Source of the DNA: Rhodobacter sp. 24-YEA-8
GTDB taxonomy: Bacteria > Pseudomonadota > Alphaproteobacteria > Rhodobacterales > Rhodobacteraceae
Direction: 5' to 3'
Length of the DNA stretch: 64,000 nt
Assembly (NCBI RefSeq): GCF_900105075.1
Contig: NZ_FNSK01000001.1
Location: 3,197,001-3,261,000 of the forward strand
The notes under the pieces are model-generated. The model was not told where the DNA came from and made no database searches. It was given only the letters and a program-made list of their open reading frames with translations. Both the position numbers and the translations under genes were made by a program. This document shows, piece after piece, positions 1 through 9,218 of the stretch. The stretch's first letter is position 1; each line of letters opens with the position of its first letter.

Positions 1-606
1 GCCTTTTCGACCGCACGCGAGGTGGTGATCGCGGGCCGGTCCTGCCTGGCGCAGCGGGTCAGCTTTGTCGGCGAACTCGGCTGGGAGCTTTACATCCCCA
101 ACGCCGCCGCCCCGGCGGTGTTCCGGGCGCTGCGCGCAGCGGGGGCGGCGCCGATGGGCCATCACGCGCTGGATGCCTGTCGGATCGAGAAGGGGTTTCG
201 CCATATGGGCCATGATCTGGGCCAGGACATTTCAGCGCTTGAGGCGGGGCTTGGCTTTACCATTGACTGGTCGAAGGATTTCATCGGTAAAGCGGCGCTT
301 GAGGCGCAGCGCAAAGAGGGTCTCCGGCGCCGCCTCGTGCTGTTCGATCTGCCCGATCACCCTTTGGTCCTGCATGACGAACCGATCTGGGATTCGGGCC
401 GGGTGGTCGGGCTGACCACTTCGGGCGCGCGGGGCGCGCGGACAGGCAGGACCCTGGCGCTTGGCCTTATCGAAATTGCGCCGGGCGAGACCCCGCAGGC
501 CACGGCCACACGGCAGTTTACCATTGAAATCGCAGAGAAACATTATGCGGCACTGGCGCTGAGCCGGCCGCCATTCGACCCCTCGGGCGAGAGGATGAAG
601 GCATGA
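1..606 (+). CDS. Dimethylglycine/sarcosine dehydrogenase-type protein, C-terminal part (cut by window edge)
   Basis: The reading frame is open from base 1, so the true start lies outside the window and only about 201 C-terminal residues are seen. They form the end of a GcvT-like (aminomethyltransferase, folate-binding) domain: the visible part carries ELGWELYIP and later HALDACRIEKGFRHMGHDL, then the C-terminal barrel ending in RPPFDP. This layout is known from dimethylglycine dehydrogenase, sarcosine dehydrogenase and related enzymes, which pass a one-carbon unit from an N-methyl group to tetrahydrofolate. The stop overlaps the start of the next gene by 4 bases, and that gene encodes a full-length protein of the same family. 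An FAD oxidoreductase N-terminal domain upstream is expected but cannot be seen; a stand-alone GcvT protein is the alternative. Confidence 0.85.
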   Translation, partial: AFSTAREVVIAGRSCLAQRVSFVGELGWELYIPNAAAPAVFRALRAAGAAPMGHHALDACRIEKGFRHMGHDLGQDISALEAGLGFTIDWSKDFIGKAALEAQRKEGLRRRLVLFDLPDHPLVLHDEPIWDSGRVVGLTTSGARGARTGRTLALGLIEIAPGETPQATATRQFTIEIAEKHYAALALSRPPFDPSGERMKA

Positions 607-3005
607 CGCGCGACGCACAGGTTCTGATCATCGGCGGCGGCGCCATGGGCGTTTCGCTGATGTATCACCTGATGAAATCGGGCTGGACCGATGTGATCCT
701 GACCGAGAAAAACGACCTCACCCATGGGTCCACCTGGCATGCGGCCGGGCTTTGCACCCATTTCGCGCATAACCCGACCATCCAGGAGCTGCGCGCCACC
801 AGCGTCAGGCTTTACCGCGATATTCTGCCCGCCGAGACCGGCGAAAGCTGCGGCTTTCACCCGTCGGGCGCGATGCGGATCACTTCGAACCCCGAGCGGA
901 TGGCGGAATTTGCCCATGTCGCGGGCCTGTCGAAATTCACCGGCTATGAGCTCAGGCTTTTGCACTCGCCCGAAGAGGTGGCGGCGCTGCATCCGCTCGC
1001 GCGGACCGAAGGGATCATCGGCGGAATTTATGAGCCCGATGACGGACATGTCGACCCGACGCTTGCGACCAATGCGATGGCGAAGGTCGCCCGTGCGCGC
1101 GGCGCTGTGATCTTGCGGCGCAATCCGGTGCTTTCGATCCGGCGCGAAAACGGTGTCTGGGCGGTCGAGACAAAGCAGGGTCTGATCCGGGCGCAGCATA
1201 TCGTCAATGCCGCGGGCACCTGGGGGTTCGAGATCGGGCGGATGATGGGGGCGAATGTGCCCTCCGTCCCGGTGCTGCATCAGTATCTGGTGACCGATAC
1301 TGTCCCGGCGGTGGCCGACCGGATCAAAGCGGGGCTGCCGGAACTGCCGATGATCCGCGACCCCGAGGAAAGCTGGTATGTCCGCCAGGAGCGTGATGCG
1401 CTGATCCTTGGCCCCTATGAGAAAGAGGCGCAGGTCTGGTCGGTTGACGGCGTGCCGCCCGAATTCGGTGCCGAACTGATGGAGCCGGATCTTGACCGGG
1501 TTGAACATATCCTGATGGCGGCAATGGCGCGGATCCCGGCGCTGGAAACCGGCGGCGTGAAATCGGTGGTCAATGGCCCGATCACTTTTACTCCCGATGC
1601 CAATCCGCTGATCGGGCCGGCCTGGGGTCTTGAAAACGCCTGGCTTCTGACCGGGTCTTCGATGGGGGTGATGGAGGGCGGCGGCTCCGGCTGGTTCCTG
1701 GCGCATTGGATGACCCATGGCGCGCCGCCGATGGATGCGCTGGCGGTGGACAGCCGCCGCTTTGGCCCCTGGGCGGATCGCGATTACCGGGTGGCAAAGG
1801 CGGTTGAGTGTTTCGGCCTGCAATTCGGGGTGCATTACCCGCATGAGGAACGCCCCGCCGCACGCGGCAAACGCCTGACGCCGCTTTACGATCTGATGCT
1901 GGCGCGCGGCGCGCAGATGGGCGCGGCTTATGGATGGGAACGCCCGAACTGGTTCGGCGCGCCGGCGCGGCTTACCTTCGGGCGGCCCGACTGGTTCGAT
2001 GCCGTGGCGCAGGAATGCCGGATGGTGACAGAGCGCGCAGGCCTTGCCGATATGTCGGTCTTCTCGAAATTCGAGGTGAAAGGGCCGGGGGCGCGGGCCT
2101 TTGTCGATGCGCTTGGCTGCAATATGGCACCGAAGCCCGGGCGGGTGGGGCTGACCTATGCGCTGAGCCCGGCGGGCGGCACCGAGTCGGAATTCACGGT
2201 CGCCTGTCTTGCGGAGGATCATTTCTACCTGACTTCGGCCGCGGCGGCAGAGATGCGCGATGATGATCTTCTGCGTGCCCGGGCGCCCGGATCTGATGTG
2301 GAAATCAGCCGGGTCAGTGACGATTTTGCGGTGATCGGTCTGATGGGGCCGGCGGCGCCCGCGATCCTCGGGCGGCTGACCTCTGACCCCTTCGGCGCCT
2401 GGATGTCGGTGCGTGAGATGACGGTCGCGGGGATCCCGGTCCGCGCGTTGCGGCTTTCCTATATCGGTGAGGCGGGGTGGGAGCTGCATGTCCCCGCCGC
2501 CCGCGCGGCAGAGCTGTTCCTTGCGCTGGAAGCCGCAGGCCAGCCCGAGGGGATCGGCTGTTTCGGGTCTTATGCGATGAATGCGATGCGGCTGGAAAAG
2601 GGCTATCCCGCCTGGGGTGCCGATTTCACCACCGAACGCACACCCGCCGAAACCGGAATGGGGTTCCTTGTGAAACCCGATCACGATTTCCCCGGCCGCG
2701 AGGCGCTTCTGGCCCGTATGGCCGACCCTGCGCGGTGGGAGATGGTGCTCCTGGAAATCGACCCCGGCGAAAGCGAGCCCTATTACGCGCATTCTCTCTG
2801 GCAGGGCGCGGCCCCGGTCGGCATCGTGACCTCGGCCGCGACCGGGCATCGGACCGGCAAGGTTCTGGCGCTGGCCTATCTGCGCGACCGGAATGTGCGG
2901 GATGGGCTGGAGGTTGAAATTCTCGGCACCCGGCGCAAGGTGCGGATCCTTGATCGTCCGCCTTTCGACCCGGACAATCTCCGGCTGCGGAGCGGGGCGA
3001 CATGA
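603..3005 (+). CDS. FAD-dependent oxidoreductase/GcvT protein, dimethylglycine dehydrogenase family
   Basis: The protein has 800 residues, the usual size for dimethylglycine or sarcosine dehydrogenases. Residues 7-16 hold the FAD-binding strand and glycine motif (LIIGGGAMG). Residues 41-49 read HGSTWHAAG, where family members attach FAD covalently to the histidine after TW (here H46). The DAO-type oxidoreductase domain covers roughly residues 5-385, and the C-terminal half is a folate-binding GcvT domain with YIGEAGWELHVP and MRLEKGYPAWGAD. The expected reaction is oxidative demethylation of an N-methylated amino acid with transfer of the one-carbon unit to tetrahydrofolate. It sits between a homologous gene and an SDR, with 4-base overlaps on both sides, upstream of a betaine-type importer. 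The exact substrate (dimethylglycine, sarcosine or another N-methyl compound) cannot be read from the sequence. Confidence 0.9.
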   Translation: MTRDAQVLIIGGGAMGVSLMYHLMKSGWTDVILTEKNDLTHGSTWHAAGLCTHFAHNPTIQELRATSVRLYRDILPAETGESCGFHPSGAMRITSNPERMAEFAHVAGLSKFTGYELRLLHSPEEVAALHPLARTEGIIGGIYEPDDGHVDPTLATNAMAKVARARGAVILRRNPVLSIRRENGVWAVETKQGLIRAQHIVNAAGTWGFEIGRMMGANVPSVPVLHQYLVTDTVPAVADRIKAGLPELPMIRDPEESWYVRQERDALILGPYEKEAQVWSVDGVPPEFGAELMEPDLDRVEHILMAAMARIPALETGGVKSVVNGPITFTPDANPLIGPAWGLENAWLLTGSSMGVMEGGGSGWFLAHWMTHGAPPMDALAVDSRRFGPWADRDYRVAKAVECFGLQFGVHYPHEERPAARGKRLTPLYDLMLARGAQMGAAYGWERPNWFGAPARLTFGRPDWFDAVAQECRMVTERAGLADMSVFSKFEVKGPGARAFVDALGCNMAPKPGRVGLTYALSPAGGTESEFTVACLAEDHFYLTSAAAAEMRDDDLLRARAPGSDVEISRVSDDFAVIGLMGPAAPAILGRLTSDPFGAWMSVREMTVAGIPVRALRLSYIGEAGWELHVPAARAAELFLALEAAGQPEGIGCFGSYAMNAMRLEKGYPAWGADFTTERTPAETGMGFLVKPDHDFPGREALLARMADPARWEMVLLEIDPGESEPYYAHSLWQGAAPVGIVTSAATGHRTGKVLALAYLRDRNVRDGLEVEILGTRRKVRILDRPPFDPDNLRLRSGAT

Positions 3006-3805
3006 GCCCCCCGGTGCCGCGCGCGGTTGCCATCGTCACCGGCGGCCTTTCCGGCATCGGCCATGCTGTGGCGCTGGATCTTGCGGCGCGCGGCTACCGC
3101 GTCGTGGTCGGTGCGCGTGATCTGGAAAGCCGGGCGCGGCTGGATGCTTTTGGCGCACTGACCGGGGCGGCGATTGCCGGCGGCGGCGAGGTTCGGGCGG
3201 ATATGCTCGACCTCACCGATCCGGGTTCGGTTGCCGGGTTTTGCGAGCGCACGACCGAGCGTTTCGGCCCGGCGGATGTGCTGATCAACGCCGCCGGGAT
3301 CACCGCCGAACAGCCGGTCGAAGGGCATGGCGATGCGCTCTGGCAATCCATCATCGACACCAATCTGACCGGCGCCTTCCGGATGATCCGGGCCTGTCTG
3401 CCGGGGATGAAGGCGCGGCGCTGGGGGCGGATCGTCAATATCGGGTCCACCGCCGCCACCATAGGCTGGAAGGACAATCCGGCCTATTGCGCTTCGAAAG
3501 CCGGGCTTCTGGGGCTGACGCGCTGTGTCGCGCTGGAGGGGGCTTCGCATGGCGTGACCTGTGTGATGGTCAGCCCGACCTGGGTCGATACCCCGATGAT
3601 GGCCTCTGATCTGGCGCAGGTCGTGGCCCGTGAGGGCCTGGGCCGGAGCGTCGAAGAGGCCCGCGCAGCGATTGCTGCTGAAAACCCGCAGGGCCGCATC
3701 ATCCAGCCCGGCGAAGTCGCGGAGCTTGTGGCTTTTCTGATCACCGATGCCGCCAAAGGCATCACTATGGAGGAGGTGAAGATCACCGGCGGCGCGCTCT
3801 GGTGA
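3002..3805 (+). CDS. Short-chain dehydrogenase/reductase, 3-hydroxybutyrate dehydrogenase-like
   Basis: This is a classical SDR of 267 residues. The nucleotide motif TGGLSGIG is at residues 13-20, NAAG at 97-100, the catalytic Ser at 149 and the YxxxK pair at Tyr162/Lys166 (AYCASKAG). A 'SPTWVDTPMM' segment follows, as in D-3-hydroxybutyrate dehydrogenases. It should oxidise or reduce a small hydroxy/keto substrate with NAD(P). The gene overlaps the dehydrogenase before it by 4 bases and precedes the importer genes, so it probably acts on the same carbon source. Carnitine or betaine-related hydroxy acids would fit this setting, but the substrate is inference only. Confidence 0.85.
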   Translation: MSPPVPRAVAIVTGGLSGIGHAVALDLAARGYRVVVGARDLESRARLDAFGALTGAAIAGGGEVRADMLDLTDPGSVAGFCERTTERFGPADVLINAAGITAEQPVEGHGDALWQSIIDTNLTGAFRMIRACLPGMKARRWGRIVNIGSTAATIGWKDNPAYCASKAGLLGLTRCVALEGASHGVTCVMVSPTWVDTPMMASDLAQVVAREGLGRSVEEARAAIAAENPQGRIIQPGEVAELVAFLITDAAKGITMEEVKITGGALW

Positions 3806-3853
3806 GCGTTTCCGGTGGGCAAAACACACCAGACAACCGACAGGGAGATTATA

Positions 3854-4789
3854 ATGACAAAGAAGAGCATGAATGCCGCTGTGTCACTTCTCGCATTGGC
3901 CGCCATGGCCGGTGGGCCGGCGCTGGCCGCTGACCCCGGCGCGGTCGATGAGCCGATAAAGCTCGCCATGCTGGAATGGACGGGCGCGCAGATTTCCGCG
4001 CAGATCGCCGGCAAGGTGCTGGAAAAGGCGGGCTATAAGGTCGATTACGTGACCGCCGGAAATTACCCGCATTTCCAGGGGCTTGCGGACGGCGATATCG
4101 CGGCCTCGGTCGAGATATGGCTGAATAATGTCGGGGATGTTTACCCGAAAGTCCTCGCCGAAGGCAAAGTCGAGGATATTGGCAGTCTTGGGCTGACCAC
4201 CAATGAGGGCTGGCTCTATCCGAAATTCATGGAGGAGCTTTGCCCGGCCCTGCCGTCATGGGAAGCGCTGAATGACCCGGAATGCGTGGCGCTGCTTGCG
4301 ACGCCCGACACGCTGCCGAATGGGCGGTTTCTGGATTACCCGGCCGATTGGGGGTCGCGCGCGGCAACGATCATCCTGGACAATAACCTGCCCCTGACGG
4401 CGGTGCCTTCGGGGTCGGAAGGGGCGCAGCTGGCAGAGCTCCGCGCAGCGGCAGCCGCGAAGACACCGCTCGTCATGATGTTCTGGGCGCCGCATTTCAT
4501 CCTCGCCGAGGTCGAGACCGGCTGGATAGAGATGCCGCCCTGCAAGGACCAGTCCAATGAACATTGCATCATGCCGCCCGACGTCAACAAGGTGGTCTGG
4601 TCGGGCTTTGCGCCGAAATGGCCGGCCGCCTATGAAATCCTGAAAGCCTTTGAGATCACGACCGAAGATCAGCAGAAGATGATGCTGGCGATCGACGAGA
4701 AGGGCCAGTCTCTGGATCTGGTGACAACCGAATGGGTCACTGCGAATGAGGCGATCTGGCGTCCTTGGCTTGATCAGGCGCTGAACTGA
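3854..4789 (+). CDS. proX: Glycine betaine/proline-type ABC transporter, substrate-binding protein
   Basis: Starting at the ATG at 3854 (preceded by GGGAG at about 3843) gives 311 residues with a clean signal peptide: KK, a hydrophobic Ala/Leu stretch and an ALA cleavage site near residue 24. An upstream GTG at 3815 in the same frame would spoil the signal peptide. The mature part is an OpuAC/ProX-type binding protein. It contains LEWTGAQISAQI, the segment ADGDIAASVEIW and several Trp residues of the kind that cage quaternary amines in this family. It should work in the periplasm and deliver betaine or a related methylated compound to the ATPase and permease encoded next. Location after demethylating dehydrogenases suggests catabolic uptake rather than purely osmotic use. 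Confidence 0.87.
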   Translation: MTKKSMNAAVSLLALAAMAGGPALAADPGAVDEPIKLAMLEWTGAQISAQIAGKVLEKAGYKVDYVTAGNYPHFQGLADGDIAASVEIWLNNVGDVYPKVLAEGKVEDIGSLGLTTNEGWLYPKFMEELCPALPSWEALNDPECVALLATPDTLPNGRFLDYPADWGSRAATIILDNNLPLTAVPSGSEGAQLAELRAAAAAKTPLVMMFWAPHFILAEVETGWIEMPPCKDQSNEHCIMPPDVNKVVWSGFAPKWPAAYEILKAFEITTEDQQKMMLAIDEKGQSLDLVTTEWVTANEAIWRPWLDQALN

Positions 4790-4799
4790 GGCCGGGGCG

Positions 4800-5861
4800 G
4801 TGGTGAGCGCCGTGGCATCAGACAGCATCATGCTCAGCTGCCGGGGGTTGTGGAAGGTATTCGGGCCACGGCCCGGCTACTATTTTGACACCACCGGCTA
4901 CCGGATCGACCCTGAGGCGCTGGTCGCGCGCCTCAGGCAGGAGGGGCATATTCCGGCGGTGGCGGATGCCACATTCGATGTCCGCAAAGGCGAGATTTTC
5001 GTCATCATGGGGCTTTCGGGGTCGGGGAAATCGACGCTGGTGCGCTGCCTCTCGCGCTTGCTGGATATCGAATACGGGGTGCTGGAATTCGAAGGGCGGG
5101 ATCTGTCGCGCATCTCGGGGCGCGAGCTGACCGAAATCCGGCGTCGCAAGATGGGAATGGTGTTCCAGAGTTTTGGTCTTATGCCGCATCTGACGGCACT
5201 GGAAAACGTCGCCTTCCCGCTGAAACTGCAGGGTATGGCGCGGGCCCCGCGTGAGGCCCGCGCGCGCGAAATGCTGGAGCTGGTGGAGCTTGCCGCCCGC
5301 GCCGATGCGCTGCCGGCGCAGCTTTCGGGCGGACAACAGCAAAGGGTCGGCATCGCGCGAAGCCTGGCGCCGGACCCGGAACTGTGGTTCCTTGATGAGC
5401 CGTTTTCAGCACTGGACCCGCTGATCCGGCGGCAGATGCAGGATGAATTCCTGCGGCTGCAACGCCAGCTGAAAAAGACCATCATCTTCATCACGCATGA
5501 CATTATGGAGGCCTGCCGGCTTGCCGACCGTATCGCGCTGATGCGGGGCGGGCAGATCATCCAGATCGGCACGCCGGCCGAAATCCTGCTGTCCCCGGCC
5601 GATGACTATGTCGCGAGCTTCACCGCCGAAGTGGCGTTGAGCCGGGCGATCCGGGTGCGCGATCTGATGACGCCGGGTGGAATGTCGGGCGCCGCAGACG
5701 GCCCCGCAGTCGCGTCCGAGGCCTTGTTAGAGACGCTTTTGCCCGATCTTGCCACGGGACGGCGGCAGTTCGCGGTCGCTGGCGCTCCGGGGATGGTCCT
5801 CGAGGCCGAGGCGGTTCTGGCGGTGCTGCGCCGTGATGCCTCTGGCGCGGGGGAACGGTGA
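4800..5861 (+). CDS. proV: Glycine betaine/proline-type ABC transporter, ATP-binding protein
   Basis: This is a 353-residue ABC ATPase of the ProV/OpuAA kind. The Walker A motif GLSGSGKST is at residues 71-79, followed by the Q-loop (VFQSFGLMPHLTALENVAFPL), the signature LSGGQQQRVGIARSL, Walker B with LDEPFSALDPLIR and the switch His in FITHD. The long N-terminal extension before the Walker A and a C-terminal tail after 'IGTPAEIL' are typical of ProV; the tail is too short for two full CBS domains. The start is uncertain between GTG 4800, GTG 4803, GTG 4812 and ATG 4830. Its stop overlaps the permease start (GTGATG at 5858-5863). Confidence 0.9.
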   Translation: MVSAVASDSIMLSCRGLWKVFGPRPGYYFDTTGYRIDPEALVARLRQEGHIPAVADATFDVRKGEIFVIMGLSGSGKSTLVRCLSRLLDIEYGVLEFEGRDLSRISGRELTEIRRRKMGMVFQSFGLMPHLTALENVAFPLKLQGMARAPREARAREMLELVELAARADALPAQLSGGQQQRVGIARSLAPDPELWFLDEPFSALDPLIRRQMQDEFLRLQRQLKKTIIFITHDIMEACRLADRIALMRGGQIIQIGTPAEILLSPADDYVASFTAEVALSRAIRVRDLMTPGGMSGAADGPAVASEALLETLLPDLATGRRQFAVAGAPGMVLEAEAVLAVLRRDASGAGER

Positions 5862-7876
5862 TGCCGCATTTCACCAGGGAAGAGATGATCTGGGCGGGGC
5901 TGTTTCTGGTGTCGGTTCTGCTGGTGGGGCTGGCGCATCATCTGCCTGTCCTGCGGGGCTTTCCCGCCGGGCTGACCCTGCCGCTGTCCGAGGCGCTGAA
6001 TACCGTGATTTCCCCGGTGTTCGAGACCTTGCGGCCGTTGGGCCGGGTGCTGTCCTTCATGATCGAGACTCCGCTTTCCGCGATCCGCGCGGGGCTGGCC
6101 TGGGCGCCCTGGCCCGCGACGGTCCTCGCTCTGGTCGCGCTGGCCCTTTATGCCGGAGGGCGGGGGCTCGCGGTGTTTGCGGCCCTGGCGCTTGGGCTAG
6201 TGGTCCTGATGGGCTATTGGCCCAGGGCGATGAACACGCTCGCGCTGGTGTTGATTTCAGTGCCGCTGGCGGTGGGGATCGGCTTTGCGCTCGGGACGCT
6301 CGGGCATCTTGTGCCGAGGGTCCGGCCCGGCCTGACCTTCCTGCTGGATGTCATGCAGACCTGGCCCGCGTTTGGCTATCTTATTCCGCTTTTGCTGATG
6401 TTCGGCTTTGGTCCGGCGGCGGGGCTGGCGGCGAGTGTGATCTTTTCGATCCCGCCGATGGTGCGCAATACCATGCTGGGGCTGGACGAGGTCCCCCCGG
6501 CGATTGTCGAAAGCGCGCTGATGGCCGGGGCGCGGCCCGGGCAGCTTTTCTGGCAGGCGCGGGTGCCGGTGGCTTTGCCGCAGCTGATGGTGGGGGTGAA
6601 CCAGACCACGATGGCATCCCTGTCGATGGTGATCATCATCGCGATCATCGGCGGCTTCAACGATATCGGCTGGGAGGTGCTTTCCGCGATGCGCGCCGCC
6701 GAACTGGGACGCTCGCTGGGCGCAGGGCTGGTGATCGTGCTGATCGCGGTGCTGCTGGACCGGATCACGCGGGGGCTTGCCGGGCGCCGGCGCAGGTCAG
6801 GGGGCTGGTTCATGGCCGGGCTGATCGTCGCGCTGGTGCTGGTGGTGGTGCTGCCTGGTGAGGCGCTGTTGCCGGGTGAAGAGGCGCAGCGCTGGCTGCG
6901 GCGTCTGGACGCGTGGCTCCTGGATTTCGTCGCCTGGAGCGCGCCCTTCTTTGCCCTGCTGCGCGATGCAATCACTTACGGCCTGATGCTGCCGATGCGG
7001 CTTGGTTTCTCCGGATCGGCAAGTCCGATGGTCTGGGGTTTTGTGCTGAGCCCGCCGGTGATCTTTGCCTATGTCCTTGTTGCAACCGGGATCGCGCTTG
7101 GCCTTGGATGGCGCCGGCCCGGGCGCGGCATTGCCTTTGCCTTTGCCGCGCTGATCTTCTGGACCGGGCTGCCGGGCTTTCCCTGGCCCGGTGTCTTCCT
7201 TCTGACCGCCTGTGCAACTTTTCGGGCCGGGGGCGCAGGGCTCACCGCGCTTGCGACAGGGGCGCTGTTGCTTGCCGGTGTCTCGGGCCTCTGGCAGCCG
7301 ATGATGCAATCCATCTATCTTTGCGCGGTGGCGGTGCTGATCTCTTTCGCGATCGGCGCCACGCTGGGCGTGATCGCGGCCGAGAGCGACCGCGTCTCGG
7401 CCCTGATGCGCCCGGTTTGCGACACGCTTCAGACCATGCCGCAATTCGTGTTTCTGATTCCGGCGCTGATGCTGTTCCGGGTGGGCGAATTCACCGCCCT
7501 CATCGCCATCGTGCTTTACGCCGTGGTGCCGCCGATCCGCTATGTCGAACACGGGCTGCGCAATGCCCGGGCCGATCTGACCGAGGCAGGCCTGCAGATG
7601 GGGGCCACGAGGTGGCAGCTTTTGTGGCAGGTGAAACTGCCGCTGGCGCGGGGCTCGGTGCGGCTTGGGCTGAACCAGACCATCATGGCGGCGCTGTCGA
7701 TGCTGGTGATCGCGGCGCTGGTGGGCACGCGCGAGCTGGGGCAGCAGGTCTATGTCGCCTTGTCCAAAGCCGATGCCGGGGCAGGGCTGATCGCGGGGGG
7801 TATCATCGCCGCTATCGCGCTGGTCGCGGACCGGCTTTTGCGGGCGCCAGAAGGCAAATCCGGGGACAAAACATGA
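5858..7876 (+). CDS. proW: Glycine betaine-type ABC permease with two fused permease units
   Basis: The 672-residue product contains two copies of the ProW-type permease domain (BPD_transp_1) in one chain. The first copy covers about residues 120-310 and has the coupling-loop motif ALMAGARPGQLFWQARVPVALPQ. The second covers about residues 480-665 and has AGLQMGATRWQLLWQVKLPLARG. Both end in the shared segment NQT-MA-LSM. Most ProW proteins carry one copy and form homodimers, so this chain probably supplies the whole membrane pore. It follows the ATPase with a 4-base overlap. Whether the two halves are still equivalent was not tested. Confidence 0.88.
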   Translation: MMPHFTREEMIWAGLFLVSVLLVGLAHHLPVLRGFPAGLTLPLSEALNTVISPVFETLRPLGRVLSFMIETPLSAIRAGLAWAPWPATVLALVALALYAGGRGLAVFAALALGLVVLMGYWPRAMNTLALVLISVPLAVGIGFALGTLGHLVPRVRPGLTFLLDVMQTWPAFGYLIPLLLMFGFGPAAGLAASVIFSIPPMVRNTMLGLDEVPPAIVESALMAGARPGQLFWQARVPVALPQLMVGVNQTTMASLSMVIIIAIIGGFNDIGWEVLSAMRAAELGRSLGAGLVIVLIAVLLDRITRGLAGRRRRSGGWFMAGLIVALVLVVVLPGEALLPGEEAQRWLRRLDAWLLDFVAWSAPFFALLRDAITYGLMLPMRLGFSGSASPMVWGFVLSPPVIFAYVLVATGIALGLGWRRPGRGIAFAFAALIFWTGLPGFPWPGVFLLTACATFRAGGAGLTALATGALLLAGVSGLWQPMMQSIYLCAVAVLISFAIGATLGVIAAESDRVSALMRPVCDTLQTMPQFVFLIPALMLFRVGEFTALIAIVLYAVVPPIRYVEHGLRNARADLTEAGLQMGATRWQLLWQVKLPLARGSVRLGLNQTIMAALSMLVIAALVGTRELGQQVYVALSKADAGAGLIAGGIIAAIALVADRLLRAPEGKSGDKT

Positions 7877-7901
7877 CGCAAAAGGGCAAGAGGAGATTCG
7901 G

Positions 7902-8654
7902 ATGAACAGGATCTACGCTTTGTGGTCGCATCCGCGGTCGATGTCGACGGCGATGGAGCGGGTGATGCGCGAGCGCGGCGATCTCGACTGCGCGCATGAG
8001 CCCTTCATGTATGATTATTACGTCCATCGCGCGATCCGGCAGATGCCGCATTTCGATGTCCGCCAGGATCACCCGGTCAGCTATCCCGCGATCCGCGACC
8101 ATCTGCTGGCACGGGCGGCGAAGGGGCCGGTCTTCTTCAAGGACATGTCTTATTATGTGATGCCGCATATCCTGGCGGATGAGGCCTTCGCACCGCATCT
8201 GGTGAATGCGTTCCTGATCCGCGACCCGCTGGCTTCGATCACCTCATATTACAAGCTGGATCCCGAGGTCAGCCTCGACGAGGTCGGGCTGGAGGCGCAA
8301 TGGCGTCATTTCAGCGCGCTGAAGGCGGCGGGCCGGAACCCGGTCGTGCTTCGGGCCGAGGCCGTGCGCGAGGACAGTCGCGGCACGATGGCGCAGTTCT
8401 GGCAGGCGGTCGGGCTGCCATTTTCCGAACGTGCCTTCACCTGGCAGGACGAAAAGCCGAAAGACTGGGATCAGGTCGGCGGCTGGCATGGGGATGTCAG
8501 CGCGTCAAAGGGGATCCGACCGCTGAGCGCGACCGAGGCCGGGGAAACGCGCGCCAAATTCGACGCTCTCGCCCAGACGCATCCGCGCATGAAACGCGAT
8601 CTGGCGCATCATCTGCCCTATTATCAGAAGCTTCTGGCCGAAGCTTTGTGCTGA
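7902..8654 (+). CDS. Sulfotransferase family protein
   Basis: The 250-residue protein begins with YALWSHPRSMSTAMERVMRERGD, a version of the PAPS-binding loop of sulfotransferase-like P-loop proteins (SHPRSxST). An internal FLIRDPLASITSYY matches the 3'-phosphate-binding segment (RDPxxxxxS). The start is set by the AAGAGGAG-type ribosome site about 8 bases upstream. It lies 25 bases after the permease gene and is probably the last gene of the methylamine operon. What it sulfates, or whether it is a true sulfotransferase, cannot be told. Its linkage to betaine-type uptake genes is unexpected for a sulfation enzyme. Confidence 0.75.
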   Translation: MNRIYALWSHPRSMSTAMERVMRERGDLDCAHEPFMYDYYVHRAIRQMPHFDVRQDHPVSYPAIRDHLLARAAKGPVFFKDMSYYVMPHILADEAFAPHLVNAFLIRDPLASITSYYKLDPEVSLDEVGLEAQWRHFSALKAAGRNPVVLRAEAVREDSRGTMAQFWQAVGLPFSERAFTWQDEKPKDWDQVGGWHGDVSASKGIRPLSATEAGETRAKFDALAQTHPRMKRDLAHHLPYYQKLLAEALC

Positions 8655-8701
8655 TCCCCTGCGTCTGCGGGGCGAATCGTCCTGCAGGCGTGGGAAAATG
8701 C

Positions 8702-8727
8702 CTCTCTCCCGGCTCCGGCGGAGAGAG
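8702..8727. other. Inverted repeat (8-bp stem) between operons
   Basis: CTCTCTCC at 8702-8709 and GGAGAGAG at 8720-8727 form a perfect 8-bp stem around a 10-base GC-rich loop, 47 bases after the sulfotransferase stop. There is no T-run after it, so it is not a standard intrinsic terminator. It may help end or stabilise the upstream mRNA. Confidence 0.35.
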
Positions 8728-8823
8728 AGTATATCCTGTCGGGGCGCAAAGTCTGACTGGCCCCTTCCCTTGCCGCGCTTTGCCGGAATCGAGACTATTT
8801 CGCCTGAAACCACAGGTGAACCC

Positions 8824-9204
8824 ATGTCTTACGCAGCCGGCCCGGCCAGAGATGCCGGTCACTCACCCCGCTCCGGCCCTGCGCGGAGCCTCGCGGATCT
8901 GGCGCTGAGGCTGACCACGCGGCGGGCGCGAGATCAGGCGATCAATCTGCCGCCAGGGTACCAGCTCCGGCTGGCGTCGCCGGTCTGGTATGAGATCTGG
9001 TCGCGCGATGCGGCGCGGCTCGGGCGGTTGGGGGTTGCGGTTCTGCCCGAACAGATCGCCTCGCTGGCTGCTGACGAGCGGCAGGCGCTGGTATCCGATC
9101 AGCTGGCGCGCAGCGGAGCAGGGGCCGCGCTGCCGGACTGGCTGAAGCCGGCGCTGAGCCGGGCGAAAGCGCGCCTTGCGATGCGGCTTTCCTGGCTCGA
9201 CTGA
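8824..9204 (+). CDS. Hypothetical protein, 126 residues
   Basis: I do not recognise this protein. The ATG at 8824 gives 126 residues; the frame is open further upstream to 8698 but that part looks non-coding. The product is rich in Ala, Arg and Leu, has no membrane segment or signal peptide, and includes a Trp-rich middle (PVWYEIWSRDAARLGRLGV) and an amphipathic C-terminus (KPALSRAKARLAMRLSWLD). Codons favour G/C in third position as in neighbouring genes, which supports a real gene. It converges on tauC with a 14-base gap. Its position says nothing about function. Confidence 0.6.
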   Translation: MSYAAGPARDAGHSPRSGPARSLADLALRLTTRRARDQAINLPPGYQLRLASPVWYEIWSRDAARLGRLGVAVLPEQIASLAADERQALVSDQLARSGAGAALPDWLKPALSRAKARLAMRLSWLD

Positions 9205-9218
9205 TCGCCTTCTCCGTC

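Noticed and set aside
543..2849. 768-codon open frame on the minus strand
   Set aside because: It is fully antisense to the dimethylglycine dehydrogenase-type gene, is rich in His/Arg/Pro as expected for a mirror frame of GC-rich coding DNA, and has no family motif.
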